A DNA stretch of 64,000 nt from Pseudarthrobacter sp. AL07 (GCF_029960665.1 NZ_JASBRB010000001.1:1-64000), one strand, 5' to 3'. Counted from the stretch's first letter, positions 36,057 through 45,488 are shown. The notes: generated by a model from the letters alone, not told the origin. A program made the numbers and translations.

Positions 36057-36079
36057 TCGAGTTCCGCTTCAACGTCTGA
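36053..36079 (+). repeat. Copy 3 of the ychF 3'-end repeat, probably the native end
   Basis: 27 bases encoding VVEFRFNV and TGA with the codons preferred by this genome (GTC GAG TTC CGC TTC AAC GTC). It is therefore the best candidate for the original end of ychF before insertion. Confidence 0.7.
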
Positions 36080-36146
36080 CTCGGGGATTACGAAGGTTGA
36101 TCTCGATTCGAACCCTTGTGGAGTGGATGCATCAGCACCCGGTGCT

Positions 36147-36202
36147 TTGGCAGTAAGGGATAGAGTCCATGCCAGCAGGAGGGCGCTGGCCCTTACTGCC
36201 AA
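36147..36202. repeat. Inverted repeat with nested inner hairpin
   Basis: TTGGCAGTAAGG (36147-36158) pairs perfectly with CCTTACTGCCAA (36191-36202). Inside the loop GCCAGC (36171-36176) pairs with GCTGGC (36185-36190), directly adjoining the outer right arm. No T-run follows, and the nearest gene starts 72 bases downstream. Confidence 0.6.
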
Positions 36203-36274
36203 GGAACCACAGGGTTATCCACATACCCGAATGTGGCGGTTACGTGCAGCCCGCTGTCCGGCGATGCTTGGCGA

Positions 36275-36793
36275 ATGGGAATCAGATACTACGCGTACGC
36301 CTTCGACGACAACGTTACCGATCAAGCGCTTGCCGATCCTCTCAGCGTTCTCTCCGATGATCCGCTCGCCGATGCATGGGGATTCGAACACGGTGCCATG
36401 ATCAGCACCCCGACGTTTGAGCAAGCGGTGCCTGAACGGGACATGCTGTACCTCGACAAAGCATGGCGGCAATTGCAGTGCCTCACTGCACCAGCGGAAC
36501 CAGACCGGATCGCCCGTCCTGCCTATCGGATGTTCGAGGGCGACGTGGCCATGAACGGCATGGGCTGGGAGGCTTGGGTGCGGACGTTGACCCCACCGGA
36601 GGTTTTGGCCGTCGCAAGGGACCTGGAAGATGTTTCCGACGAAGACGTGGAGTTGCGGCTGCGGGAATCGCATTGCTTCAGTCGGGACTTTGAAGGTGAG
36701 TTCGACTATGTCGTGAGCTACCTTCGGCAGGCGCGGACGTTTGCGGTGAACCTTGCTTCTGAGGGACGCGGCATGGTCTACATGATCGGATGA
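36275..36793 (+). CDS. DUF1877 (YfbM-like) protein
   Basis: 172 residues from ATG 36275 (MGIRYYAYAFDDN), the characteristic start of this family; an upstream in-frame GTG at 36233 is not family-like. Further conserved blocks are ERDMLYLDKAWRQLQCLTAP and YRMFEGDVAMNGMGWEAWVR. It is a small cytoplasmic protein with no established biochemical role. It lies just downstream of the ychF-end insertion. Confidence 0.75.
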   Translation: MGIRYYAYAFDDNVTDQALADPLSVLSDDPLADAWGFEHGAMISTPTFEQAVPERDMLYLDKAWRQLQCLTAPAEPDRIARPAYRMFEGDVAMNGMGWEAWVRTLTPPEVLAVARDLEDVSDEDVELRLRESHCFSRDFEGEFDYVVSYLRQARTFAVNLASEGRGMVYMIG

Positions 36794-36835
36794 TGCCCAT
36801 CCGGTGTCATTGTTCAGCCGGCAGGCAGTCAACGT

Positions 36836-37876
36836 CTACCCTGCCCGGGACCATCCCAGGGCTGGACCCAACTTGGTGGCGATGTCGGTGAGGATCTGGA
36901 TGTAGTCCTCGTGGCCGAAGCTGAAGGGCAGCGCGAACGCCACTTCGTCGACCTCTTGGAAGCCCGCGTGTGCGTACAGCTGTTCCGCAATCTGATCGCT
37001 GGTGCCGATGAGATCCTGGGCGAACAGCATTCGCTTCGGCCCCTGCGGCGCACGGGTGCGGGGAGTTCGTTCGTCGACGTAACGCTGGTACTTTTCCCGC
37101 TGTTTCGCCGACGCCGAATCGGTCGGGATCACCACCAGTCCCTGCGAGACCCGGGCTTGTCCTCGCGCTTGGGACGATGTCGCGGCTGCTTCACGGTAGG
37201 CGCGGATCTGCGATTGCTGGATGTCGGCGAATGACGGTTCTTGGTCAGCCTCCGGGAACATCACACTGCTGGAGAGCAGGTTGAATCCGTTTGCGCCAGC
37301 CCAGATAGCCGATTTCCTGCTTGCCGCCCCATACCAAAGTCGTTGACGCAGCCCGGGAGAGTGGGGCTCGACGCGGTTGGAGAATTCCTCGACCACACCC
37401 TGCCTGCCGTAAAATTCCCGGACGGGTTCCCCTGCGATCAATCGGGCAAACCGATCCACGCGGGCGTAGCTGAAGTCCTCCAGCTCGGCTGAATCCGGAT
37501 ACAGCTCGTGCTTCACCGTGCCATAGTTCATAGGTTCGCCTACGCTCAGGCCCGGATTGATGCGTCCGCCCGCGAGCAGGTCCACGGTGGCCAGGTCCTC
37601 GGCCAGGCGCAATGGGTTTTCCCAGCCCATCGGGGTCACTGCGGTTCCAAGCTCAATCCGGGAGGTTCGCTGGCTGGCCGCGGCCATGATCGCAATGGGG
37701 GCAGAGATTCCGAACTGCAGATGGCGGTGGCGCAGCCAGGCGCTGTCGAACCCAAGCCGCTCGCCCAGTTCGATGACCTGCAACGTCGATTCGTGCCCCG
37801 CGCCCGGATCCGCCGGATCGAAGAGGCCAATAGTAAGGAATCCAAGCTTGCGTAACGGTCGTGAAGAGTGGGGCAT
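36836..37876 (-). CDS. LLM-class flavin-dependent oxidoreductase
   Basis: 346 residues, luciferase-like TIM barrel. Typical elements are LGFLTIGLFDPADPGAGHES, the histidine-rich WLRHRHLQFGISAPIAIMAA, RIELGTAVTPMGWENPLRLA and LYAHAGFQEVDEVAFALPF. It uses reduced flavin (FMN or F420) and oxygen; the substrate is unknown. It is divergent from a peptide-binding lipoprotein with about 100 bases between them, a common pairing of a monooxygenase with an uptake system, but a functional link is only inference. Confidence 0.85.
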   Translation of the reverse strand: MPHSSRPLRKLGFLTIGLFDPADPGAGHESTLQVIELGERLGFDSAWLRHRHLQFGISAPIAIMAAASQRTSRIELGTAVTPMGWENPLRLAEDLATVDLLAGGRINPGLSVGEPMNYGTVKHELYPDSAELEDFSYARVDRFARLIAGEPVREFYGRQGVVEEFSNRVEPHSPGLRQRLWYGAASRKSAIWAGANGFNLLSSSVMFPEADQEPSFADIQQSQIRAYREAAATSSQARGQARVSQGLVVIPTDSASAKQREKYQRYVDERTPRTRAPQGPKRMLFAQDLIGTSDQIAEQLYAHAGFQEVDEVAFALPFSFGHEDYIQILTDIATKLGPALGWSRAG

Positions 37877-37976
37877 GGGCTTCCTTCAAGGATTGGTGTA
37901 CGGCTGATCCTCATGGTCAGCCGACATTGGGTCACGCCCTGAACCACTAGAATTCAAGGAAAACAAAGGAGGCGGC

Positions 37977-39740
37977 ATGCCCCTGAGGCATCTGATTCAG
38001 GTCATTACCGGGGCCGTCGGTGCCGCGCTGGTTATCTCGGGGTGCTCCGCGTCCGGGGGAGCGCCCCCTGTGGTGGTCGGCGAGACGAACCGCGGCGGCA
38101 GCGCCACCGTGGCCGAGGTGAATGCTTTCACGTCCTTCAACCCGTTCAGTGCCGCCGGAAACACGGACATCAACACCAAGATCGGCTACATCACCCATTC
38201 GGGGTTCTACTACGTGGATGACACCGAACAGGTGGTCCGGAACGAGAAATTCGGCCGGATCGAGAAGATCTCCGATAAGCCGCTGAAGGTGAAGTACACC
38301 GTCAGCGAGGGTGTGAAATGGTCCGACGGCGAAGCCATCGACGCCGGCGACCTCCTCCTGTCCTGGGCGGCCGGCTCGGGCTACTTCGACGACGCTGAAC
38401 CTCAGGCGGGGACCGGCACAACGTACTTTTCGTCCGCGGCTGACAAGAGCGGCTTGGGCGCCACTGCACTCCCGGAGATCGGGAGTGACGGGCGTTCCAT
38501 CACGCTGGAATACGCTTCCCTGTACGCTGATTGGGAAGTAGCGTTCGACGTCGGTCTCCCCGCCCATGTTGTCGCCGCCAAAAGCGGCCTTAACGACGAA
38601 GGCGACCTCGTGGACCTGATCAGGGACTCGCCTAAGGGCGACACCGAACGGCCGGCGGTCAACACCCCGCTGAAGCGGGTCAGCGACTTCTGGAATTCAG
38701 GCTTCGACACCAAGAAGCTTCCTGATGATCCTGCCATGTACCTTTCCAGCGGCCCGTATATCGTCCGGGACATCGTTCCGGACGCCTCGATCCGGCTGGT
38801 CCGGAACAGGGACTATGTGTGGGGGCCGGAGCCCTATCTGGATGACATCACCGTGCGGTTCACCGGGGCCGCCTCCACAGCCATTGCCGCCCTCCGGAAC
38901 GGACAGGCGGACATCATCGCGCCGCAGCCTTCTGCCGGTACCGAAAGCCTCTTCGACGGGCTGGCGGAGCAGGGCAATACCGTCCAGCGCTTCAGCCAGT
39001 CCGGTTACGACCACCTCGATCTCAACTTTTCGGGACCGTTCGCGGACAAGGACGTCCGGGAAGCGTTTCTGAAGACCGTACCGCGGCAGAAGATCGTGGA
39101 TGACGTGGTGGGCGGATTTGTCGCCGACGCGAAACCGCTGGACTCACAGGTCTTCCTGCCAGCCCAGCCCAAATATCGGGACGCCGTGAAGGGCAACGGT
39201 TCGGCCAACTACTCCGACGTGGATATCAAAGGCGCCAGGTCGAAATTGCGGGATGCTGCTCCTACCATCCGGGTCCTGTACAACAAGGACAACCCCAACC
39301 GGGTTCGGGCCTTTTCCCTGATCCGCGAATCCGCGCGCTTGGCCGGAATCAGCGTTGAAGACGCGGGCCTCGGCAGTTCGGACTGGGCGAAAGCGCTCGG
39401 CGGCGGCAGCTACGACGCCGCCATCTTCGGCTCCATCGGACCCGGGGTCGGTGTCAGCCGCGTCCCGCAGATCTTCAAAACCGGTGGCGGCAGCAACTTT
39501 AACGGATTTTCCGACGCCGACGCGGACAAAGCGATGGAGCAACTGGCCGGCACCACCGACCTGGCAAAGCAGGACGAACTGTTGGCCGGCATCGATAAAC
39601 GTGTCTGGGAAAACGCCTACGGGCTACCGCTCTACCAGACCACCGGAACCGTCGCTTTCAGCAGCCGTGTCACGGGCATCAGGCCCAGCTCCGGCCCTTT
39701 GGGCGTCTGGTGGAATGTGTGGGAGTGGCGCCTGAAATAG
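37977..39740 (+). CDS. Peptide-type ABC transporter substrate-binding lipoprotein
   Basis: 587 residues with AAAGGAGG well placed before the ATG. Lipobox ISGC gives Cys23. SBP family 5 fold: GGSATVAEVNAFTSFNPFSA near the start, VKYTVSEGVKWSDGEAIDAG, and SSGPYIVRDIVPDASIRLVR. No permease or ATPase gene directly adjoins it; the next gene is the binding protein of the complete oligopeptide transporter, 278 bases downstream. It may share the permeases of that system. The 39741-40018 gap holds the promoter region of the next operon and no gene. Confidence 0.85.
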   Translation: MPLRHLIQVITGAVGAALVISGCSASGGAPPVVVGETNRGGSATVAEVNAFTSFNPFSAAGNTDINTKIGYITHSGFYYVDDTEQVVRNEKFGRIEKISDKPLKVKYTVSEGVKWSDGEAIDAGDLLLSWAAGSGYFDDAEPQAGTGTTYFSSAADKSGLGATALPEIGSDGRSITLEYASLYADWEVAFDVGLPAHVVAAKSGLNDEGDLVDLIRDSPKGDTERPAVNTPLKRVSDFWNSGFDTKKLPDDPAMYLSSGPYIVRDIVPDASIRLVRNRDYVWGPEPYLDDITVRFTGAASTAIAALRNGQADIIAPQPSAGTESLFDGLAEQGNTVQRFSQSGYDHLDLNFSGPFADKDVREAFLKTVPRQKIVDDVVGGFVADAKPLDSQVFLPAQPKYRDAVKGNGSANYSDVDIKGARSKLRDAAPTIRVLYNKDNPNRVRAFSLIRESARLAGISVEDAGLGSSDWAKALGGGSYDAAIFGSIGPGVGVSRVPQIFKTGGGSNFNGFSDADADKAMEQLAGTTDLAKQDELLAGIDKRVWENAYGLPLYQTTGTVAFSSRVTGIRPSSGPLGVWWNVWEWRLK

Positions 39741-40018
39741 GCCGTCCTGGGGGGCGTGTCGCCGTTGTGGGAGCCCGCCCCGTCCCCGATTCGCAGCAAA
39801 CCCTACCAGCGAGTAGCATGTGACTTGCGCAACTTCCTGGTAGCGGCTAGTTATTGGCGGTTAACTGGTTACGGTTTGGCAACGGAGTACCAGTATTTGG
39901 ACTTTGTGCGGTTAGGCTACTCGTATATGTAGGCCACGTCACAGTGAGAACCTGTGGCAGACCTGCCGGGGAGCACAAGATTTCCCCTAATTTTCTCCCA
40001 CAACTCATAGGAGGCGGA

Positions 40019-41704
40019 ATGCGTTTTACGCGCACTTCCAAAGCACTTGGCATCGTGGCTATCGCTGCCCTTGCCTTGACCGGCTGCGGCGCTGGAGGAG
40101 GCAGCAATGATGGTGCCAGCCAGTCGGCCGGCGATCCCAACAAGGTCATCACCGCGTACAACAGCGAACCCCAGAACCCCTTGCTGCCGGCGAACACCAA
40201 CGAAACCAATGGCGGCCGCGTTATTAACCTGCTTTTCGAAGGCCTTCGCAGTTATGACCCGGACGGTAAAGCAGTCAATGCCCTTGCAGAGTCCATTGAG
40301 TCACCCGACGCCCAGAACTGGACTATCAAAATCAAGCCGGGCCAGAAGTTCACCAACGGCGAGGCGATCACCGCGAAAACATTCGTTGACACCTGGAACT
40401 TCGCGGCTAACTCCACAAACCTGCAGAACAACAGTTTCTTCTTCGAATCCATCGCCGGCTACGAAGATGTTTCCGCGGTGACCACTGAAAAATCCGCGGA
40501 TGGCAAGACCACCACCACTCCCGCCCCCACGGCCGAAAGCATGTCCGGCTTGAAGGCTACAGACGATTCGACCCTCACCGTCAAGCTGGCCCAGCCTGAA
40601 GCTGACTGGTCGCTGCGTCTTGGCTACTCGGCCTTTTACCCGCTGCCCTCCGCAGCGCTGAAGGACCCCAAGACCTACGGCGAAAACCCGGTGGGTAACG
40701 GCCCGTACAAGTTGGAGAAGACCGGGGCATGGGTCCACGACCAGTCCATCTCGCTGGTGAAGAACGCTGACTACAACGGGACCCGTCCGGCCAAGAACGG
40801 TGGCGTGACGTTCAAGTTCTACACGGATCCGAGCCCCGCCTACACTGACCTCCAGGCCGATAACCTGGACATCACCGACGTGCTGCCCTCCAATGCGACG
40901 AAGACCTACGTAACGGACTTCCAGGACCGCAACGCCACCAAGCCCGTGGCCACCAACGGCACGTTGAACATTCCGGGCTACAACCCGAATTTCCAGGGTG
41001 AGGCCGGAAAGCTGCGCCGCCAGGCCCTGTCTTACGCCATCAACCGCGAGGAAATCACCAAGGTGGTCTTCAACGGCACCCGAACGCCGGCCAAGGCCTT
41101 CGCGCCTCCGGTCATCGATGGCTTCAAGGCAGACCTCAAGGGCAGCGAGGTCCTGAAGTTCGACGCCGCCAAGGCGAAGGACTTGTGGGCCCAAGCGGAG
41201 AAAATCCAGCCGTACGACAACTCCAAACCACTCCAGATTGCCTCCAACACGGACGGCGGACACAAGGAGTGGATTGACGCCGTAGCCAACGGTTTCAAGA
41301 ACAACCTCGGCATCCAGGCCGAGATCCAGCCCTTCGCCAAGTTTGCCGAGGTGCTCAACCTGCGTAAGTCACAAGAGCTTCCCGGTCTGACCCGCGCTGG
41401 CTGGCAGGGTGACTACCCGTCGCTGTACAACTTCCTTGGCCCAGTGTGGGCAACGGGCGCGTCCTCCAACTACGAGAAGTACTCGAACCCGGAGTTCGAC
41501 AAGCTGCTCCAGGAAGGACTGGCCGCCAAGACAACTGATGCGGCCAACGACAAGTTCAACCAGGCCCAGGAAGTCCTGTTCGAGGACCTGCCCGGCTTGC
41601 CGCTTTGGGACTATGCCAAGCCGATTGTATGGAGCAATAACGTTGTGAAGGCCGAAACTGGTTGGAATGGCGAAATTCTTTACTACAACATCACGGCCAA
41701 GTAG
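40019..41704 (+). CDS. oppA: Oligopeptide ABC transporter substrate-binding lipoprotein
   Basis: 561 residues from ATG 40019 with AGGAGG eight bases upstream; the frame is open further upstream without similarity. Lipobox LTGC gives Cys23. SBP family 5 motifs: NVTAYNSE-like VITAYNSEPQNPLLPANTNE, GRVINLLFEGLRSYDPDGK, WTIKIKPGQKFTNGEAITA and NPVGNGPYKLE. It captures peptides for the permeases encoded downstream. A terminator-like hairpin with a T-run follows the stop and probably keeps binding-protein mRNA in excess. Confidence 0.92.
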   Translation: MRFTRTSKALGIVAIAALALTGCGAGGGSNDGASQSAGDPNKVITAYNSEPQNPLLPANTNETNGGRVINLLFEGLRSYDPDGKAVNALAESIESPDAQNWTIKIKPGQKFTNGEAITAKTFVDTWNFAANSTNLQNNSFFFESIAGYEDVSAVTTEKSADGKTTTTPAPTAESMSGLKATDDSTLTVKLAQPEADWSLRLGYSAFYPLPSAALKDPKTYGENPVGNGPYKLEKTGAWVHDQSISLVKNADYNGTRPAKNGGVTFKFYTDPSPAYTDLQADNLDITDVLPSNATKTYVTDFQDRNATKPVATNGTLNIPGYNPNFQGEAGKLRRQALSYAINREEITKVVFNGTRTPAKAFAPPVIDGFKADLKGSEVLKFDAAKAKDLWAQAEKIQPYDNSKPLQIASNTDGGHKEWIDAVANGFKNNLGIQAEIQPFAKFAEVLNLRKSQELPGLTRAGWQGDYPSLYNFLGPVWATGASSNYEKYSNPEFDKLLQEGLAAKTTDAANDKFNQAQEVLFEDLPGLPLWDYAKPIVWSNNVVKAETGWNGEILYYNITAK

Positions 41705-41735
41705 TCACTAGCATCTAACTTGCAGGCAGGCGAAC

Positions 41736-41767
41736 GGGGGTCCGGTCTTAGAGCCGGGCCCCCTTTT
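41736..41767 (+). terminator. Intra-operon terminator/attenuator between oppA and oppB
   Basis: GGGGGTCCGG (41736-41745) pairs with CCGGGCCCCC (41754-41763) with one G-T pair around an eight-base loop, followed by TTTT. It lies 31 bases after oppA and 63 before oppB. Confidence 0.75.
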
Positions 41768-41830
41768 GCCTGCACTGCAGGAAGGCACACATGAAACTCA
41801 GCAAGTCCCAACCGGAAGGGCGGTGATCCT

Positions 41831-42760
41831 ATGGTCCGCTTTATCCTTCGCCGACTCCTTCAAGTGATTCCCGTCTTCATCGGCACCACCCTCTTGGTTT
41901 ATTACATGGTTTTCGCCCTACCTGGCGACCCTATTGCCGCTCTCTTCGGCGACCGCCAGCCACCCCAGGCCGTCATCGATACGTTGCGTAGCCAATACCA
42001 CCTGGACGAACCGTTCTGGGTTCAGTACGGCCTTTTCCTTAGAAACCTCTTCACGTTCAATCTCGGCAATGACTTCACCGGCCAGCCCATTGCTGCGACC
42101 CTGGCCCGGGTCTTCCCGGTGACAGCGATGCTCGCCGTCGAAGCGCTTATCATTCAGGCCGTCTTTGGCGTGGCTTTTGGTGTTTTCGCCGGGCTGCGGC
42201 GCGGCGGATGGTTTGACTCGACCGTGTTGGTGGCTTCCCTTGTGGTGATCGCCGTGCCCACCTTCGTGCTCGGGTTCGTGTTCCAGCTGATCTTCGGAGT
42301 CAACCTCGGTTGGGCTAAGCCGACCGTCGGTGCCAGCGCGGACTGGGGCAACCTCCTGTTGCCCGCAGTGGTGCTGGGTCTCGTGTCGTTTGCCTACGTT
42401 TTGCGGCTGACCCGCGCCTCCGTAAGCGAGAGCATGAATGCCGACTATGTGCGGACCGCTACGGCGAAGGGTCTGTCGCGCCCCCGCGTGGTGTTGGCCC
42501 ATATCCTCCGCAACTCTTTGATCCCCGTGGTCACATACTTGGGCGCTAACCTGGGTGGGCTGATGGGCGGCGCTATTGTCACTGAAGGCATCTTCAACGT
42601 CCCAGGCGTAGGCAACAAGCTCTACCAGGCCGTCCTGCGTACTGAGGGCCCCACCATCGTTTCCATCGTTAGCGTACTGGTGCTCGTGTTTGTGGCGGCT
42701 AACCTGCTCGTTGACCTTCTGTACGCCTGGCTCGACCCGAGGATTCGTTATGACCAGTAA
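41831..42760 (+). CDS. oppB: Oligopeptide ABC transporter permease (OppB/DppB)
   Basis: 309 residues with six membrane helices. The start MVRFILRRLLQVIPVFIGTT and GDPIAALFGDRQPPQAVID are typical of DppB/OppB. The coupling loop is DYVRTATAKGLSRPRVVLAH. It overlaps the next permease gene by 11 bases. With OppC it forms the membrane channel. Confidence 0.92.
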   Translation: MVRFILRRLLQVIPVFIGTTLLVYYMVFALPGDPIAALFGDRQPPQAVIDTLRSQYHLDEPFWVQYGLFLRNLFTFNLGNDFTGQPIAATLARVFPVTAMLAVEALIIQAVFGVAFGVFAGLRRGGWFDSTVLVASLVVIAVPTFVLGFVFQLIFGVNLGWAKPTVGASADWGNLLLPAVVLGLVSFAYVLRLTRASVSESMNADYVRTATAKGLSRPRVVLAHILRNSLIPVVTYLGANLGGLMGGAIVTEGIFNVPGVGNKLYQAVLRTEGPTIVSIVSVLVLVFVAANLLVDLLYAWLDPRIRYDQ

Positions 42761-43694
42761 TAACAGCCACTTTGTGGCCCCTATGGACGAAACTCCGCTA
42801 CTGGCCACGGATGCCTTGAAGAATGAAGACGCGCCCCTCAGCCTGTGGGTCGATGCGTGGCGGAAACTCCGCCGCAGGCCCCTGTTCATCATGTCCGCTC
42901 TCCTCATCATGGCGCTGACGGTCATTGCCCTCTTCCCCAGCCTCCTTTCCACCGTGGCGCCAAACGACGGCTGTGAACTGGCAAATTCCGAAGGTGGTCC
43001 CTCAGCGGGGCATCCCTTCGGTTTCACGTTCCAAGGGTGCGATATCTATTCCAGAGTTGTTCACGGGACTCAGGCGTCGCTCTCCGTCGGCGTTCTGTCC
43101 GTGATTTGCGTCTTGATTGTGGGGGTGACGTTTGGTGCCCTCGCTGGCTTCTACGGCGGCTGGCTGGATACCGTCCTGGCCCGTCTCGGGGACATCTTCT
43201 TTGCCCTGCCACTGATCCTTGGTGCACTGGTGATCACACAGCTGCCGCTATTCCGTACCAACAAGAGCGTGTGGACGGTCGTGCTGGTCATTTCGCTGCT
43301 CGCCTGGCCTCAGATGGCGCGCATTACGCGCGGCGCCGTCGTCGAAGTCCGCAACGCGGACTTTGTCACCGCTGCCCGCGCGCTGGGCTTATCCCGTTTC
43401 GGTACATTGGTCAAGCACGTCCTGCCGAACGCCTTGGCACCGGTGATTGTGCTCGCCACGTTGGAGCTGGGTGTGTTCATTGTGGCGGAAGCGACGCTGT
43501 CATTCTTGGGGATCGGCTTGCCGGAAGGTGTTATGTCCTGGGGACATGACATTGCCGCAGCGCAATCCTCTATTCGGACCACGCCGGAAATCATGCTTTA
43601 CCCGGCAGCGGCCCTGTCCATCACCGTCCTCAGCTTCATCATGCTGGGCGACGCCGTTCGTGACGCCCTCGACCCCAAGAGTCGGCAGCGATGA
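42750..43694 (+). CDS. oppC: Oligopeptide ABC transporter permease (OppC/DppC)
   Basis: 314 residues from the ATG at 42750 inside the last codons of oppB. Six helices with a cytoplasmic N-terminus and the OppC-N region RRRPLFIMSALLIMALTVIA. Between the first helices is GHPFGFTFQGCDIYSRVVHG, the usual FGTDxxGRD-like block but with C replacing T. The coupling loop is DFVTAARALGLSRFGTLVKH. The stop overlaps the ATPase gene's ATG. Confidence 0.92.
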   Translation: MTSNNSHFVAPMDETPLLATDALKNEDAPLSLWVDAWRKLRRRPLFIMSALLIMALTVIALFPSLLSTVAPNDGCELANSEGGPSAGHPFGFTFQGCDIYSRVVHGTQASLSVGVLSVICVLIVGVTFGALAGFYGGWLDTVLARLGDIFFALPLILGALVITQLPLFRTNKSVWTVVLVISLLAWPQMARITRGAVVEVRNADFVTAARALGLSRFGTLVKHVLPNALAPVIVLATLELGVFIVAEATLSFLGIGLPEGVMSWGHDIAAAQSSIRTTPEIMLYPAAALSITVLSFIMLGDAVRDALDPKSRQR

Positions 43695-45412
43695 GAGACA
43701 AAAAGATGACAATTTCCGACGTTCAAGTCGACGAAGCAGATTATTCAGGAATCAGACCTCTCCTGGAAATCCGAGACCTAGCCATCACCTTCAAGACCAG
43801 CGGTGGCGACGTCCAGGCCGTCCGCAACGCACACCTGACCATCATGCCGGGAGAAACCGTAGCTATCGTGGGCGAGTCCGGCTCAGGCAAGTCGACCACG
43901 GCACTCGCTGCCATCGGCCTACTGCCGAACAACGGTGCGGTGTCCCATGGGCAAATCCTTCTTGATGGCGAGGACATCGCCCACGCCACGGAGAAGCGGA
44001 TGATCGAACTGCGGGGCAATACGATCGGTATGGTCCCGCAGGACCCGATGTCCAACCTGAACCCGGTCTGGAAGATCGGCTACCAGGTCAAGGAGACTCT
44101 TCGTGCCAACGGCCGGCCCAGTGGCCCGGATGATGTCGCCCAGGTGCTGTCCGAGGCGGGACTGCCGGATGCCCACCGGCGGGCCAAGCAGTACCCGCAT
44201 GAGTTTTCCGGCGGTATGCGCCAGCGTGCCCTCATTGCCATCGGACTGTCCTGCCAGCCGCGCCTGCTGATCGCGGACGAGCCGACGTCGGCACTGGACG
44301 TCACGGTCCAGCGGCAGATTCTGGATCACCTGGACACCATGACCACAGACCTGGGTACAGCAGTCCTGCTGATCACCCATGATCTGGGGCTGGCCGCAGA
44401 ACGGGCGGACAAAGTTGTGGTGATGTACCGGGGGCAGGTGGTGGAAGCCGGGCCGTCACTGGCGTTGCTCCAGAATCCGCAGCACCCGTACACCAAGCGG
44501 CTGGTTGAATCTGCGCCGTCACTGGCGAGTCGAAGGATCCAGGTCGCGAGGGAGCAGGGACTCGAAGCTTCAGACCTGCTGGCTCCAGTTGCGGAGGCAG
44601 CTGCCTCGGATCAGGTCCTGCAGATCCAGGACCTGCGCAAGGTCTACAAGCTCCGCCAGGGCTTGGGGAAAACGACCGCCTTCGCGGCCGTTGACGGGGT
44701 GAGCTTCGATGTTAAGAGGGGCACCACCACAGCTATCGTGGGGGAGTCGGGTTCGGGCAAATCCACCGTCGCAAAGATGGTGCTGCAGCTCGAAAAGCCC
44801 ACCGAGGGAAAGATCCTGTTCGACGGCGTCGACACCTCGCTGCTGAAGTCGTCGGAACTCTTCAAATTCAGGCGGCGGGTGCAGCCGATTTTTCAGGACC
44901 CCTATGGTTCGCTGGACCCGATGTACAACATCTACCGGACCATTGAGGAGCCGTTGCGCGTCCACAAGATCGGCGACAAAGCGAGCCGGGAGAAGAAGGT
45001 CCGCGAACTGCTTGACCAGGTGGCCCTGCCGCAGTCCAGCATGCAGCGGTACCCGAACGAGCTCTCCGGCGGCCAGCGGCAGCGTGTTGCCATTGCCCGT
45101 GCCCTGGCGCTGGACCCCGAGGTGATCATCTGCGATGAGGCCGTGTCCGCGCTGGACGTGCTGGTCCAGGCGCAGGTGCTCAACCTGCTCGCAGACCTGC
45201 AGGCCAATCTCGGGCTGACCTATCTCTTTATCACCCATGACCTGGCTGTGGTGCGGCAGATTGCCGACCACGTCTGTGTGATGGAAAAGGGCAAGCTGGT
45301 GGAGACCGGTTCCACGAACAATGTCTTCGAGTCCCCTCAGCAGGAATACACGAAGGCACTGCTCAACGCCATTCCCGGTGCGAAGCTGATGCTTCCGCCC
45401 GAAGTGGCCTGA
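43691..45412 (+). CDS. Oligopeptide ABC transporter ATPase, OppD-OppF fusion
   Basis: 573 residues with two complete nucleotide-binding domains in one chain. Walker A motifs are GESGSGKST at 61-69 and again at 351-359. Signatures are FSGGMRQRALIAIGL and [15 protein letters not shown], and Walker B segments [13 protein letters not shown] and VIICDEAVSALDV. NPQHPYTKRLVESAP ends the first half, as in OppD. The second domain has Ala instead of Pro in the usual DEPVSALD. It powers peptide import. It begins at four-base overlap with oppC and ends the operon. Confidence 0.93.
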   Translation: MRDKKMTISDVQVDEADYSGIRPLLEIRDLAITFKTSGGDVQAVRNAHLTIMPGETVAIVGESGSGKSTTALAAIGLLPNNGAVSHGQILLDGEDIAHATEKRMIELRGNTIGMVPQDPMSNLNPVWKIGYQVKETLRANGRPSGPDDVAQVLSEAGLPDAHRRAKQYPHEFSGGMRQRALIAIGLSCQPRLLIADEPTSALDVTVQRQILDHLDTMTTDLGTAVLLITHDLGLAAERADKVVVMYRGQVVEAGPSLALLQNPQHPYTKRLVESAPSLASRRIQVAREQGLEASDLLAPVAEAAASDQVLQIQDLRKVYKLRQGLGKTTAFAAVDGVSFDVKRGTTTAIVGESGSGKSTVAKMVLQLEKPTEGKILFDGVDTSLLKSSELFKFRRRVQPIFQDPYGSLDPMYNIYRTIEEPLRVHKIGDKASREKKVRELLDQVALPQSSMQRYPNELSGGQRQRVAIARALALDPEVIICDEAVSALDVLVQAQVLNLLADLQANLGLTYLFITHDLAVVRQIADHVCVMEKGKLVETGSTNNVFESPQQEYTKALLNAIPGAKLMLPPEVA

Positions 45413-45440
45413 TCGGGCCGCAGTATCCCGAGTTAAGAGT

Positions 45441-45468
45441 GGAGCCGGTGCTTCAGGGCACCGGCTCC
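45441..45468. terminator. Bidirectional terminator after the opp operon
   Basis: GGAGCCGGTGC (45441-45451) pairs perfectly with GCACCGGCTCC (45458-45468) around a six-base loop, between convergent genes. Confidence 0.8.
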
Positions 45469-45488
45469 ATCGCCATTTAAGATTCTGC

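Noticed and set aside
36095..36115. GGTTCGAATC on the minus strand, similar to a tRNA T-loop
   Set aside because: The flanking bases cannot form the T-stem and no other tRNA parts are nearby.
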